Assembly: GCA_017620455.1 (NCBI GenBank)
Contig: JAFZQK010000001.1
Coordinates: forward strand, 1 to 29,528
Source: Clostridia bacterium
Lineage (GTDB): Bacteria > Bacillota_A > Clostridia > Christensenellales > Aristaeellaceae
DNA: 29,528 bases
Reading direction: 5' to 3'
Shown: piece after piece, positions 16,588 through 24,826 of the stretch
How the letters are laid out: every line of letters starts with the position of its first letter
Numbering within the stretch: position 1 is the first letter of the stretch
Made by a program: the position numbers and the translations under genes
Notes under the pieces: generated by a model
Told to the model about the DNA's origin: nothing
The model's database searches: none
The model's input: only the letters and a program-made list of their open reading frames with translations

Positions 16588-17181
16588 CGATGCCGATCGT
16601 CCGTAATACGGGGAATCCCCATAATACCGGTCCTTTATAACACTGCCGGACCAATATCTGCGAAAATAGAAATAATCGTCACAATACCGATTGTTGTGAT
16701 AATCGTAGACGGTTCTCTTTTCAAAGAGTCGAAACCCGCTCTTCTCTGCCGTCCTGCGGGATGCCGGATTGTCCACATCCATGACCGCGATCAGATAATC
16801 AATCCCATGGGTCCGGCAGAAATCCTCGGCAAACGCTTCTGCCGCTTCAGACGCATAGTTTTTCCGGGTATACTCGCCGATCATCATCCATCCCAGTTCA
16901 TATTCATGGAGCATCTTCTGTTTGCTGAAGGTAAGAGCACCCACAACAACGCCGTTTTCCTTGTTTTCGATTGCATAACAGCGCCATGTATCGGTGTCGC
17001 CAACATCCTCAAGGCTTTGAAAGCTGTGGATATAGCTGTGCATATCTGCCCGTTTTGCGTCAACATCCAGAAAATCCGGACAGAATTCCATCACCTGCGG
17101 ATCGGTTTTGATCCTGTACAGTGCGTCAGCGTCCTCTTCCCGGAATGGGCGAACGATCAGCCTTGCCGATTCGATCCTCAT
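16576..17181 (-). CDS. GNAT acetyltransferase (RimJ/RimL type)
   Basis: 201 aa. It begins with the usual IESARLIVRPFREEDADALY, has the acceptor-side ELGWMMIGEYTRKNYASEA acetyl-CoA region, and MDVDNPASRRTAEKSGFRL, the hallmark late motif of RimJ/RimL-like enzymes that acetylate amines of proteins or small molecules. Homologues normally end soon after FYFRRYW. The last 20 or so residues here have no GNAT character and run into the methyltransferase remnant, so the native stop was probably lost in a deletion. The upstream GH10 gene stops 7 nt before. Confidence 0.85.
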   Translation of the reverse strand: MRIESARLIVRPFREEDADALYRIKTDPQVMEFCPDFLDVDAKRADMHSYIHSFQSLEDVGDTDTWRCYAIENKENGVVVGALTFSKQKMLHEYELGWMMIGEYTRKNYASEAAEAFAEDFCRTHGIDYLIAVMDVDNPASRRTAEKSGFRLFEKRTVYDYHNNRYCDDYFYFRRYWSGSVIKDRYYGDSPYYGRSASDRT

Positions 17182-17188
17182 TTCTTTT

Positions 17189-18337
17189 TCACTCCATGCA
17201 TTTCGTACGATCGTATTTTCCGGAAAAAGCCCCGATGTATTTCATGGTGAACGGCTTCAGATTACAGTCGGAATCCACCAGGGACGCTTCCTCCCCACGA
17301 AGCCATGAAACAATGTCGTTCAGTCCCCATGTAGTGAAGACTTTGATACCATATTGTTTTGCGGCTTCCGGGAAAGTATTGAATATAGATTTCTGAATTT
17401 CTTTTGTGCTGTGGTTGCTTACGTCAAATTCCGTGATCTGCACATCCACGTCCAGATTTGTGCAGAACGAAAACATTTCATCCATATATGCACGGGTTTC
17501 GTCTTCGGATCCCCAGAAATGGCATTGCATCCCAAATCCGTCAATCAAATGGACCCCATGTTCCCGCTCGTATGCCTTGATTTGATCGATTACCGTTTTG
17601 AAAATGATCTGCTTTTCCCTGTTTCCTTCGTTGTTGTCATTGTAGAACAGCTTGATCCGGTTCCCGAATACCTCCCGGGCCAGCCTGAAAATCTCGATAT
17701 AATAATGCCTGCCAAGCAGCCTGTACCACTCGTCGATGCGGACGCCCTCCTCATCGACGTCATAGACGGGCTTTCCTTCTGCCTGCAGCATCCGGATTTC
17801 ATCCGGATCAGCCGCGATCTCATTGATCAGTTCCACGCTGTAGGCGTCGGGATACCGCTCCTTCAGGCACTGCATATAGGTTTTGATAAACTTGTACGTC
17901 AGTTTTTTCCGGTCTTCCGTGCTTCTGTTTTCCAGATATTGTGTCAACTGCTCGGGGACGTGCCAGTACCATACGATTGTGTGTATCCTGATGCTCAGCC
18001 CGTTTTCCTGCGCGAACGCATACACTTTGTCAGCGTATGAAAAGTTGAACAGGCGCGTATTGACTTCATCCTGGATAAACGCCGGCTGATCCTGGTTGAA
18101 GTAGATTTCCATCTTCATTTCGTTCTCAGGTGTCACACTGTCCAGATACCGGTCAATAAACTGAACCATTTTCTTCATCCGGGAATAGTCCAGCTGGTGA
18201 TAACAGGAAACGTCAGGCGGGTTTTCCGCGGCCAGATAACTGTCCCTGTTTTCTGCAAAATCATCTTCATTGCTGGATTTCCAGATTCTGATCAGATCAA
18301 CTGTCAGATAGCTGATACTGCTTCCAAACTTTTTCAA
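17189..18337 (-). CDS. Glycoside hydrolase family 10 (endo-beta-1,4-xylanase type), cytoplasmic
   Basis: 382 aa, all GH10 landmarks in order: TPENEMK (69-75), the IRIHTIVWYWHVP substrate-cleft stretch (His119, Trp123, His126), the acid/base Glu173 in VELINE, and the nucleophile Glu303 in ITEFD, then FTTWGLND (334-341). GH10 enzymes cut xylan or xylo-oligosaccharides with retention. There is no signal peptide and no carbohydrate-binding module, so this is an intracellular form that would act on imported oligomers or glycosides. The start is TTG at 18337 with GGGAGG about nine bases upstream. It is out of place among acetyl- and methyltransferases; no sugar transporter is near. Confidence 0.9.
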   Translation of the reverse strand: MKKFGSSISYLTVDLIRIWKSSNEDDFAENRDSYLAAENPPDVSCYHQLDYSRMKKMVQFIDRYLDSVTPENEMKMEIYFNQDQPAFIQDEVNTRLFNFSYADKVYAFAQENGLSIRIHTIVWYWHVPEQLTQYLENRSTEDRKKLTYKFIKTYMQCLKERYPDAYSVELINEIAADPDEIRMLQAEGKPVYDVDEEGVRIDEWYRLLGRHYYIEIFRLAREVFGNRIKLFYNDNNEGNREKQIIFKTVIDQIKAYEREHGVHLIDGFGMQCHFWGSEDETRAYMDEMFSFCTNLDVDVQITEFDVSNHSTKEIQKSIFNTFPEAAKQYGIKVFTTWGLNDIVSWLRGEEASLVDSDCNLKPFTMKYIGAFSGKYDRTKCME

Positions 18338-18376
18338 AGCTTTTTCCTCCCTGAAACGGATCCATAAAGCCCTTCG

Positions 18377-19093
18377 TCAGTTCTTTCTGACATAGATCAG
18401 CACAAAGTTCAGGATCCTGTTCAGTCCTTTTTGAAGGAATTCCCTGTCGCGGATACCGTATTCATGCCCCGAATCAAACCACTCCTGCCAGGCGATGTCA
18501 AAGCATTCCGCTTCCTTCACGGTGATATCGCACGTTCCGCCGCATTCGTTTTTCAATAGTTCTTCCCACCAGACCGCCGTTTTGAACAGCTGCGCGTCGT
18601 CCCCTTCGGCCCATGCTTCAAACAGCTGCCTGAGATCGCCCTCGGGCTGCTCCCTGAGCCCCGGAACGACGATCATCGCATAGCCGCCTTTTTTTACAAA
18701 CGGCAGGATCTTTCCGGCAAACACGCCTTCCCTGCAGCCGAAGTAATGATAGGCGTCGACGCTGACGATGGCGTCAAAATAATCATGGGCGAAGGGCATA
18801 TCCATGGCGTCGCCGTGGATCGGGATGATTTTATCCTCAAGCCCGTTATCCCGGATCCTCCGGTAGTTTTCCGATGCGGGGACCCACAGATCGTAGGCGT
18901 ACACGGAATCCGCGTCCGTTTCATGGGCGATGAAAAGGGAGGTCAGGGCAAAGCCGCATCCCAGATCCAGCGTCCGGTGAAACCGGACGTCCGACGGCTT
19001 CCTGCGGATCAGTTCATCCAGCAGGCGGAATGAATTCGGCCCCATCAGGTAATCTTTTGTGAAGTATTGCCGGTATTTTTCCATATTGCTCAT
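18377..19093 (-). CDS. SAM-dependent methyltransferase
   Basis: 238 aa. The SAM site is DLGCGFALTS (Asp43-Ser52), with YDLW as the acidic motif II, GDAMDMPFAHDYFDAIVSVDAYHYF as motif IV region, and VKKGGYAMIVVPG. The layout fits class I methyltransferases of the UbiE/small-molecule type. Substrate unknown. Its last 40 bases recur as a remnant at 16544-16587. A second ATG three codons in (19084) is possible. It follows the GNAT-serine hydrolase gene by 6 nt. Confidence 0.88.
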   Translation of the reverse strand: MSNMEKYRQYFTKDYLMGPNSFRLLDELIRRKPSDVRFHRTLDLGCGFALTSLFIAHETDADSVYAYDLWVPASENYRRIRDNGLEDKIIPIHGDAMDMPFAHDYFDAIVSVDAYHYFGCREGVFAGKILPFVKKGGYAMIVVPGLREQPEGDLRQLFEAWAEGDDAQLFKTAVWWEELLKNECGGTCDITVKEAECFDIAWQEWFDSGHEYGIRDREFLQKGLNRILNFVLIYVRKN

Positions 19094-19099
19094 TTCCGT

Positions 19100-20614
19100 T
19101 CAGCCTTTCTCGTTCAGCCTTCTGTCCGCCAGTTCTTCGATACCGGATTCCGCCTGATCGACTCCGGGATTCCCGTTCGTCATGACCACTGCGATCTGTT
19201 TTTTTCGGACGTTCATCTTCATCATGCACTGCCCGTTTTCTCCCCAGCCTTTTGAGATGAATATATCTTCTCCGTCCCTGAACACGCCAAGGCCTGTCCA
19301 GGGGAAATCCTTTGCTGGCTTTGCCATTTCCCGCGCCGATTCTGCATGCAGGAAAGTGCTTCCGCTATGAAACGCCGTCATAAACGCTTTTGCCAGCGTC
19401 AGCAGCTCTTTCGGCGTGCTCCAGAGTCCCGACGCCGCCAGGTCCGGAACCGAAGGGAACCTTCCCGGAATGGGCAGCCCATTTTCATCATACCCGGTCG
19501 CCATCCTGTTTTCAAAACGGGCAATTTTATGGCGGGATGCGAAAAATGTGTTTTCTAGGCCCAGCGGGTAAAATACCAGTTCCTGCGCAGCGTCTTCAAA
19601 GGCCTTTCCCGTGCGCTCCTGCAGCATCAACTGCAGGACGCAGTAACCGGCATCCGAGTATTCAAAAGCCTCTCCCTGCGGTTTTTCTGCCCGGACGGGG
19701 CGGTTATTGTAAGCTGTTTTGCCTTCCAGGATATCCACCAGGCTGATTTCCGGGCCATCCCGGCGGAGCCCGGAAAAAGAATCGTCTCCATCGACAATTC
19801 CGGCAGTGTGGCACAGGATCGACCGGATGGACGCATTGCTTTCGCTTCCGCCCAATGAGCGCAGTTTCCATTGCTGCAAATAGCGATTGACAGGATGATC
19901 GATATCAATTGCACTCTGCTCCTGCAGCTTCATGACGCATATTGCGGTTACAAGCTTTGAGATGGAATACGCCGGAAAAATGGTGGTTTCATCCACGGCG
20001 ATCTGCTTTTCCCGATCCGCTGCGCCAAAGTATTCGGCTGATTCTTTTCCCGCCGCGTCAGTCCATGCGCAGCCGATCCCCGGAAAGCGTTCCGCGATTT
20101 TCCGTCTTTCCCATTCTTTCCTTGTGATGGCGAAAGCATAGGAGATCGTGTTCTTCGGATCGGGGTATTCCTTTATTTTCTTCATGCCGTTGGCCAGGGC
20201 CGTGCGCCAGGAGCCCTCGTTGGTATATTTCATATAGGAATACAGCGCTGGATACTTTGTGTTCAGAAACGCCCAGTCCCGCACGGCCCGGGCCGCTTCC
20301 TTCGCAAAGCCCCGCCGCCAGTATTTCTTATGGATATGATACCCGATCTCCGGCAGCATTTCCCCGTCGATATTCTGCATGGTAATGCCGCAGTCCCCGA
20401 TGAATTCCCCGGTCTCCTTCAGCACCACCGCCCACAGGCCGAAGCCGTATTCGGCGTAGTTTTCCAGGTTCCAGTCGATCCAGCGCCGGGTGCGGGTTTC
20501 GTCAAAAGGCGCGGGATAGTGCGCCATCGTTTCCGGATCTGATACGATCTCGTAGAGGGCGGCAAAATCGTCCGGGGTATATTCCCGCAGGAGCAGGCGT
20601 TTTGTTTCGATCAT
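19100..20614 (-). CDS. GNAT acetyltransferase fused to a serine beta-lactamase-like hydrolase
   Basis: 504 aa. Residues 1-165 are a GNAT domain of RimJ/RimL type (MIETKRLLLREYTPDDF; PEIGYHIHKKYWRRGFAKEAA). Residues 180-504 are a class C beta-lactamase/family S12 fold: SISK with Ser217 and Lys220, YSDAGY with Tyr319 (Asn replaced by Asp, a common variant), and KGWGENG near the C-terminus in the position of the third motif. S12 members include esterases, D-aminopeptidases and lactamases. No signal peptide, so penicillin resistance is unlikely. ATG 20614 is preferred since GGAGG lies nine bases upstream; the ATG at 20623 touches it. Confidence 0.85.
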   Translation of the reverse strand: MIETKRLLLREYTPDDFAALYEIVSDPETMAHYPAPFDETRTRRWIDWNLENYAEYGFGLWAVVLKETGEFIGDCGITMQNIDGEMLPEIGYHIHKKYWRRGFAKEAARAVRDWAFLNTKYPALYSYMKYTNEGSWRTALANGMKKIKEYPDPKNTISYAFAITRKEWERRKIAERFPGIGCAWTDAAGKESAEYFGAADREKQIAVDETTIFPAYSISKLVTAICVMKLQEQSAIDIDHPVNRYLQQWKLRSLGGSESNASIRSILCHTAGIVDGDDSFSGLRRDGPEISLVDILEGKTAYNNRPVRAEKPQGEAFEYSDAGYCVLQLMLQERTGKAFEDAAQELVFYPLGLENTFFASRHKIARFENRMATGYDENGLPIPGRFPSVPDLAASGLWSTPKELLTLAKAFMTAFHSGSTFLHAESAREMAKPAKDFPWTGLGVFRDGEDIFISKGWGENGQCMMKMNVRKKQIAVVMTNGNPGVDQAESGIEELADRRLNEKG

Positions 20615-20659
20615 GGGTTTCATCCTCCGTCGACGGCCCGTTCTATCAACCTGAATGGA

Positions 20660-21250
20660 TTACTTCACAAGCACGATGAGGTAGGCGTTTTCCGTTTCGA
20701 CAGTCTTTTTTGCTTTCAATCCGGCTTGCTTTGCAAGCAGGATCGTTCTTTCCGGCGAATCTGGATAAATCCGGATCTTTCTGCTGCTCATGTCGATCCA
20801 TTCGCTTTGGTTTTTGTCGATCGATAAGCAGAAAAGGCCGTTGTCATTCAATAAGGCGTATACTTTTCCGATGACCAAACGCTTATCCTCAAAATGCATC
20901 ATTGTCAGGGATGAATAGATCACATCGAACGTTTCTGCAAACGGATAATCCAGGAAGTCGCCGCAGAGGAGCGATATGTTCTCACAATCCCTGAGATTTT
21001 CTTTCGCCCGCGCGATGGTCTTCGGCGATATGTCTATTCCCGTCAGATGCCGACAGGAGCCGGCTGTTTTTACCGCCAGTCTTCCCGTTCCTATGCCTAT
21101 TTCAAGAACAGTCTTCGATTTATCCAGTTCCATCAAATCCAGAAACGCCTGCCCGTCCCAGGATTCCATGTATTTCTGCAGAACCGGCGGGTCGCGGAAC
21201 GGATCGTTGTTTTCCTCGATCAGTAAATCATAATGCGTTTTGATATCCAC
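20660..21250 (-). CDS. Small SAM-dependent methyltransferase
   Basis: 196 aa. The SAM loop is EIGIGTGR (50-57), with TGIDISPKTIARAKENL as motif II and FDVIYSSLTMMHFED as motif IV. The short chain lacks added domains, as in free methyltransferases acting on small molecules. The start is GTG at 21250 after GAGAGGCGG. A weak 6-bp hairpin (21278-21283 with 21288-21293) lies in the 75-nt gap upstream but lacks a U-tract. Confidence 0.87.
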   Translation of the reverse strand: MDIKTHYDLLIEENNDPFRDPPVLQKYMESWDGQAFLDLMELDKSKTVLEIGIGTGRLAVKTAGSCRHLTGIDISPKTIARAKENLRDCENISLLCGDFLDYPFAETFDVIYSSLTMMHFEDKRLVIGKVYALLNDNGLFCLSIDKNQSEWIDMSSRKIRIYPDSPERTILLAKQAGLKAKKTVETENAYLIVLVK

Positions 21251-21325
21251 AGATTTCCGCCTCTCATCCCGACTTCATTCCGGCAGCCCGGAAATGTGCA
21301 GCCTTTCTTATGGCATGGTATCGGA

Positions 21326-22699
21326 TCACAGCTTTTTCACATACGCCACGATCCGGTTGGCTTCCTCAAAGCCGACCGCCCGATGAAACCGCTGGCTGTC
21401 CGCGTTGTCCATCTCGCAGTCGCTGGCAAATTCCGCGCAGCCCTGCGCTTTCGCCCAGTTTTCACACGCGGACAGCAAGCTGCGGGCGATGCCCTGCCGG
21501 CGCGCGCCCGCCCGGACGTAGATCCCTTCCAGATACCCCACCGGGCTGCTTTCCGTTCCCTCCACATAATCCCGGCGGAGCTGGCATTGGGCAAAGCCCA
21601 CGGCTTCTCCCTGCTCTTTGTACAGAAAAATGGCTGCGTCCTCCCGGGCAAGCAGGGAAGCGATTTCCTCCGCCATCTCTTCCGCCGAATGCTCCTGCCA
21701 CAGTTCGCAGGCGAGCGCGGCGGCTGCCGCGGTATCCCCACTTGCCGCCCGACAGGGGTTGGTCAGCGGAGCATCCGCCTGCTGATCCTGCCGCTTCCAG
21801 AATGTCCAATGCAGGCCCTTCCCGTATCCGAGCTTTTCGTAAAACGGGTCCCCGCCGCCGGTCATGTGGGTGGCGCCCAGGGCCTTCATCCGGTGATAGT
21901 GCCGGGAGAGGGCGGCGGCCGCCAGTCCGCGCCGGCGGTGATCCGGGTGGGTGCACAGGGGCTCCATGTAGGCCAGCTTGTTTTCCGGCACCCACCACAT
22001 GCCGGAGAAGCACACATACTCCCCGCTTTCATCCGCGATGATCACGTCGTATTCGTGGGTGGAATGGGGCGCGGGCGCGGTCATGGGGCCGATGACGCCT
22101 TTATAGGATTTGGCGGGCGTCCAATCCATGGACCGGTCCTCCCGATCCCAGCCCTCAAAAGGCCCTTTTTCCCCGTGGCCGAAGCCGTACCAGAGGAGCT
22201 TCGCCAGCCTGAAGCCGTCCGCGTCCTTGGGCTCCACGAAATGATACCCCGCGGGCAGGGGATGATCCAATTCGTTGCGGAAGTCAAAGTGCCGGTCCTC
22301 AAATTCTTCGGTCAGGATGAAGCCGCGCTTTGCCGCCGCTTCCATCAAATATTCCTGGCCGTTGAAGAGCACCAGCCGCTGTTTGCCGTCAAAATCCGGC
22401 ATGACGGAGACGGCATAGTCGATCAGCGCATCCGCCAGGAATTCGTATCCCTTCCGGACGTTGAAAAAGATATCCGTTACCGGCGCTTCGTAAAACACGA
22501 AGGCCACCACCCTGTCCCCGTCCAGCCAAAGCCGATCCAGGAAGCTGTAGGACTGATCCATCCAGGAGGATTGCAGGGCGTACTCAAAGAACGGCGCCGC
22601 CACGCCGCTGCCGTGTTCCCGGTCATAGATGTCGGTCAGGAAATCCCAGACCAGACTGACGTCCGACAAGAGCTGAAACTGCTTTGTGGTGATGTTCAT
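21326..22699 (-). CDS. Three-unit GNAT protein with AAC(6')-like C-terminal domain
   Basis: 457 aa. Residues 1-310 form a double-GNAT protein: a degenerate first half, then a second with the acetyl-CoA loop HRRRGLAAAA (254-263) and the late FYEKLGYG. Residues 317-457 are a further complete GNAT unit closely like aminoglycoside 6'-N-acetyltransferases: VGFAQCQLRRDYVEGTESS, YLEGIYV, RRQGIARSLL (400-409), EFASDCEMDN and GFEEANRIV. AAC(6') enzymes modify aminoglycoside amines, but close relatives act on other substrates. ATG 22699 is preceded by AAGGAGA and lies 4 nt after the MBL gene stop. Confidence 0.85.
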   Translation of the reverse strand: MNITTKQFQLLSDVSLVWDFLTDIYDREHGSGVAAPFFEYALQSSWMDQSYSFLDRLWLDGDRVVAFVFYEAPVTDIFFNVRKGYEFLADALIDYAVSVMPDFDGKQRLVLFNGQEYLMEAAAKRGFILTEEFEDRHFDFRNELDHPLPAGYHFVEPKDADGFRLAKLLWYGFGHGEKGPFEGWDREDRSMDWTPAKSYKGVIGPMTAPAPHSTHEYDVIIADESGEYVCFSGMWWVPENKLAYMEPLCTHPDHRRRGLAAAALSRHYHRMKALGATHMTGGGDPFYEKLGYGKGLHWTFWKRQDQQADAPLTNPCRAASGDTAAAAALACELWQEHSAEEMAEEIASLLAREDAAIFLYKEQGEAVGFAQCQLRRDYVEGTESSPVGYLEGIYVRAGARRQGIARSLLSACENWAKAQGCAEFASDCEMDNADSQRFHRAVGFEEANRIVAYVKKL

Positions 22700-22703
22700 G
22701 CTA

Positions 22704-23462
22704 TCACTTCTCCTTATAGACGATCCGGCGATCCTCCGGCTGGTACGGATGCGCTTTGCTGACATTCCCGAACCATTCATAGTCAATATCGCCGGCGGTG
22801 TTGCCTGCTACCAGATCTTTCAGCGCTGCCAGCAAGGTGTCGAACAGTTCGGCGCCGTAAGGGGTTTGGATGTGGCCGTTCAGGATCATATCGAAGGTGT
22901 CCCGCAGGGGTAGCAGCCGTTCCATGCTCTGCAGCTGCGTCCTGACCGGCAGGGATTCATCCAGCTGCAGCCACAGATGCTGGATGATCCCGTCTCCCGA
23001 GAAAAGGATCCTGTCCTTCCTGTCCAGCAGGACGATTTCGCCCGCGGTATGCCCCGGAAGATAGATCGCTTCCAGCTCGATGCCGCCGAGATCAAAAATG
23101 TGACCATCTTCGATATGCTCAAAGGGCGGGTAGCTGACGCCGAATTGCTTCATTCCTTCCTGCACTTCCGGGCTTTTGATCCATTCCTCGGCAAGCGGCA
23201 GATCCTTCAGATTCATATACGCTTTCTCAAAGCTCCAGTTGCCGCCCATGTGATCCTCATGGCCGTGTGTGTTGATGCAGATCAAGGGAAGCGGCGTCAG
23301 CGATTCCGCCGCCTCCCGGATATTGCACAGGCCGATGGATGTGTCGATGACTGCCGCTTGTTTTTCTCCGGCAACCACGTAGCAGGTGGCCTCATGGCTG
23401 TCGTCCAGCAGCCAGATGTGATCGTTGATCGGAATGACGTTCGGTTTTCTCAGCTGAAACAT
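22704..23462 (-). CDS. MBL-fold metallo-hydrolase
   Basis: 252 aa, with the full metal site THGHEDH (His66, His68, Asp70, His71), then LPGHTAGE, LFSGD and NGH further on. Members with this spacing hydrolyse thioesters, lactones or beta-lactams with two zinc ions; it is a glyoxalase II/lactonase type by appearance. No signal peptide is present, so a periplasmic-type lactamase role is not supported. GGAGGG precedes the ATG. The gap to the MFS gene upstream is 59 nt, the second largest in the run. Confidence 0.88.
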   Translation of the reverse strand: MFQLRKPNVIPINDHIWLLDDSHEATCYVVAGEKQAAVIDTSIGLCNIREAAESLTPLPLICINTHGHEDHMGGNWSFEKAYMNLKDLPLAEEWIKSPEVQEGMKQFGVSYPPFEHIEDGHIFDLGGIELEAIYLPGHTAGEIVLLDRKDRILFSGDGIIQHLWLQLDESLPVRTQLQSMERLLPLRDTFDMILNGHIQTPYGAELFDTLLAALKDLVAGNTAGDIDYEWFGNVSKAHPYQPEDRRIVYKEK

Positions 23463-23521
23463 CGTGATTCCCTCCGCTCATAAATATTATGGATTGTTTT
23501 CGTGCCGGTATTGTATCTTCC

Positions 23522-24826
23522 TTACAGCTCCCTGACGGGCTTGTTCATCAGCAGAAATGCCGCGGCGGCGGCGAAGCCCAGCGCGCAGAAGAACAGCAGG
23601 ACGGACGAACCGAAGGACTGCAGAACGATGCCCGCCAGCACGGACGCGATGGGGATCATTCCCTGGCAGCCGATGCTGATGATGCTGCTGACTTTGCTGA
23701 GCTTATCCCTGTCCACCACACGCATGATCGCTGTACTGATCGGGATGTTGATGAAGGCAAGCAACAGGCCCGTCACACAGCCGACTGCGCAGAACGCAGG
23801 CAGGAAGACGTTCAGGCTGTTTCCGCGATCCACCAGCAGCCAATAGGCAAGCGCAAGGAAGATCATCACCGCGGCGGTGTAACAGATCTGGACAGCTACC
23901 GAATGGCCGCATTTTTCCGGCGGCTTCCGGGCGCTGAGGACGGCTGCCCCGATCAGGGAGCCGATCCCGATGCACACGCTGATCACAGAGGACCAGAGTT
24001 CCGGTGTCAGAAAACGGTCCAGCAGATACGACGGGGCGTTCGCCAGATCCGTCCGCACGAAGAAGGGAAGAAAGTTTCCCGTAACAGGGGCGAAAAAGAA
24101 ATTGATGAACACCACCGCTCCCAGCAGCGCCAGGATCGCTTTCTGGGTTTTCAGGTAATCCAGCCCGTCCCGCATGTCGAGAAAAGCCGTTTTCAGCGTC
24201 AGCCGGTCTTCGGCCGGCGTGTGCGGGCAGCGGATCAGCATTTCGGAAACGCCGGAGGCGACAAAGGCGGCACCCACAAGGAAAAACAGAATATGAATCG
24301 GCAGAGCGGCGTAGAGGATTCCGGCCAGCACGACGCCCAGGATGCTTTCCAGAGAGCTCTTCATCGTGAAATACGAATTGGCCTGCTGCAGCTGTTCCGC
24401 CTCCACGATGTGCGGGAACAACGCGCCGGAAGCGGGGTTAAAGATCCCGCTGATACTGTTTCCGATGATCCCCAATGCAAACAGGATCGCGATATGCGCG
24501 TCCGTTTCCGGGAAAAGAAGCATCAGCACGGTGGCCAGGACGATGGTTCCGCCCTTGCAAAAATCACAGACGTACATGATCTTTGCCTTGCTGAAACGGT
24601 CGCCCAGCACGCCGCCGACAGGGGTAAACAAAAGCATCGCCACGCTGCACAGCGCCAGGTACAGCCCCTGCAGGAACGCGTTGTTTCCGCTGATCTGCAG
24701 GATATAGAAGCTGACGGCAAAGCTGTACAGCAGCGCGCCCAGCTCCGACACCAGCGCGCCCAGGAATACCAGCCGAAAGTTCCGGTTTCGAAAAACGTTG
24801 TCTTTTTTTGTATTAACACTTTTCAT
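23522..24826 (-). CDS. MFS efflux transporter (macrolide/multidrug type)
   Basis: 434 aa, about twelve transmembrane segments. It begins with NFRLVFLGALVSELGALLYSFAVS, has the loop GGVLGDRFSKAK (motif A form) and NPASGALFPHIVEAEQLQQANS, the pattern common in MefA-like and drug-exporting MFS proteins of Bacillota. The start overlaps the upstream XRE regulator stop by 14 nt, and GGAGG lies about nine bases before the ATG, implying coupled translation of regulator and pump. The substrate is unknown; the downstream modification enzymes may act on the same or related compounds. Confidence 0.88.
   Translation of the reverse strand: MKSVNTKKDNVFRNRNFRLVFLGALVSELGALLYSFAVSFYILQISGNNAFLQGLYLALCSVAMLLFTPVGGVLGDRFSKAKIMYVCDFCKGGTIVLATVLMLLFPETDAHIAILFALGIIGNSISGIFNPASGALFPHIVEAEQLQQANSYFTMKSSLESILGVVLAGILYAALPIHILFFLVGAAFVASGVSEMLIRCPHTPAEDRLTLKTAFLDMRDGLDYLKTQKAILALLGAVVFINFFFAPVTGNFLPFFVRTDLANAPSYLLDRFLTPELWSSVISVCIGIGSLIGAAVLSARKPPEKCGHSVAVQICYTAAVMIFLALAYWLLVDRGNSLNVFLPAFCAVGCVTGLLLAFINIPISTAIMRVVDRDKLSKVSSIISIGCQGMIPIASVLAGIVLQSFGSSVLLFFCALGFAAAAAFLLMNKPVREL

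Noticed and set aside
21278..21293. Internal terminator in the 18-gene run
   Set aside because: The stem is only 6 bp and no U-tract follows on the minus strand.
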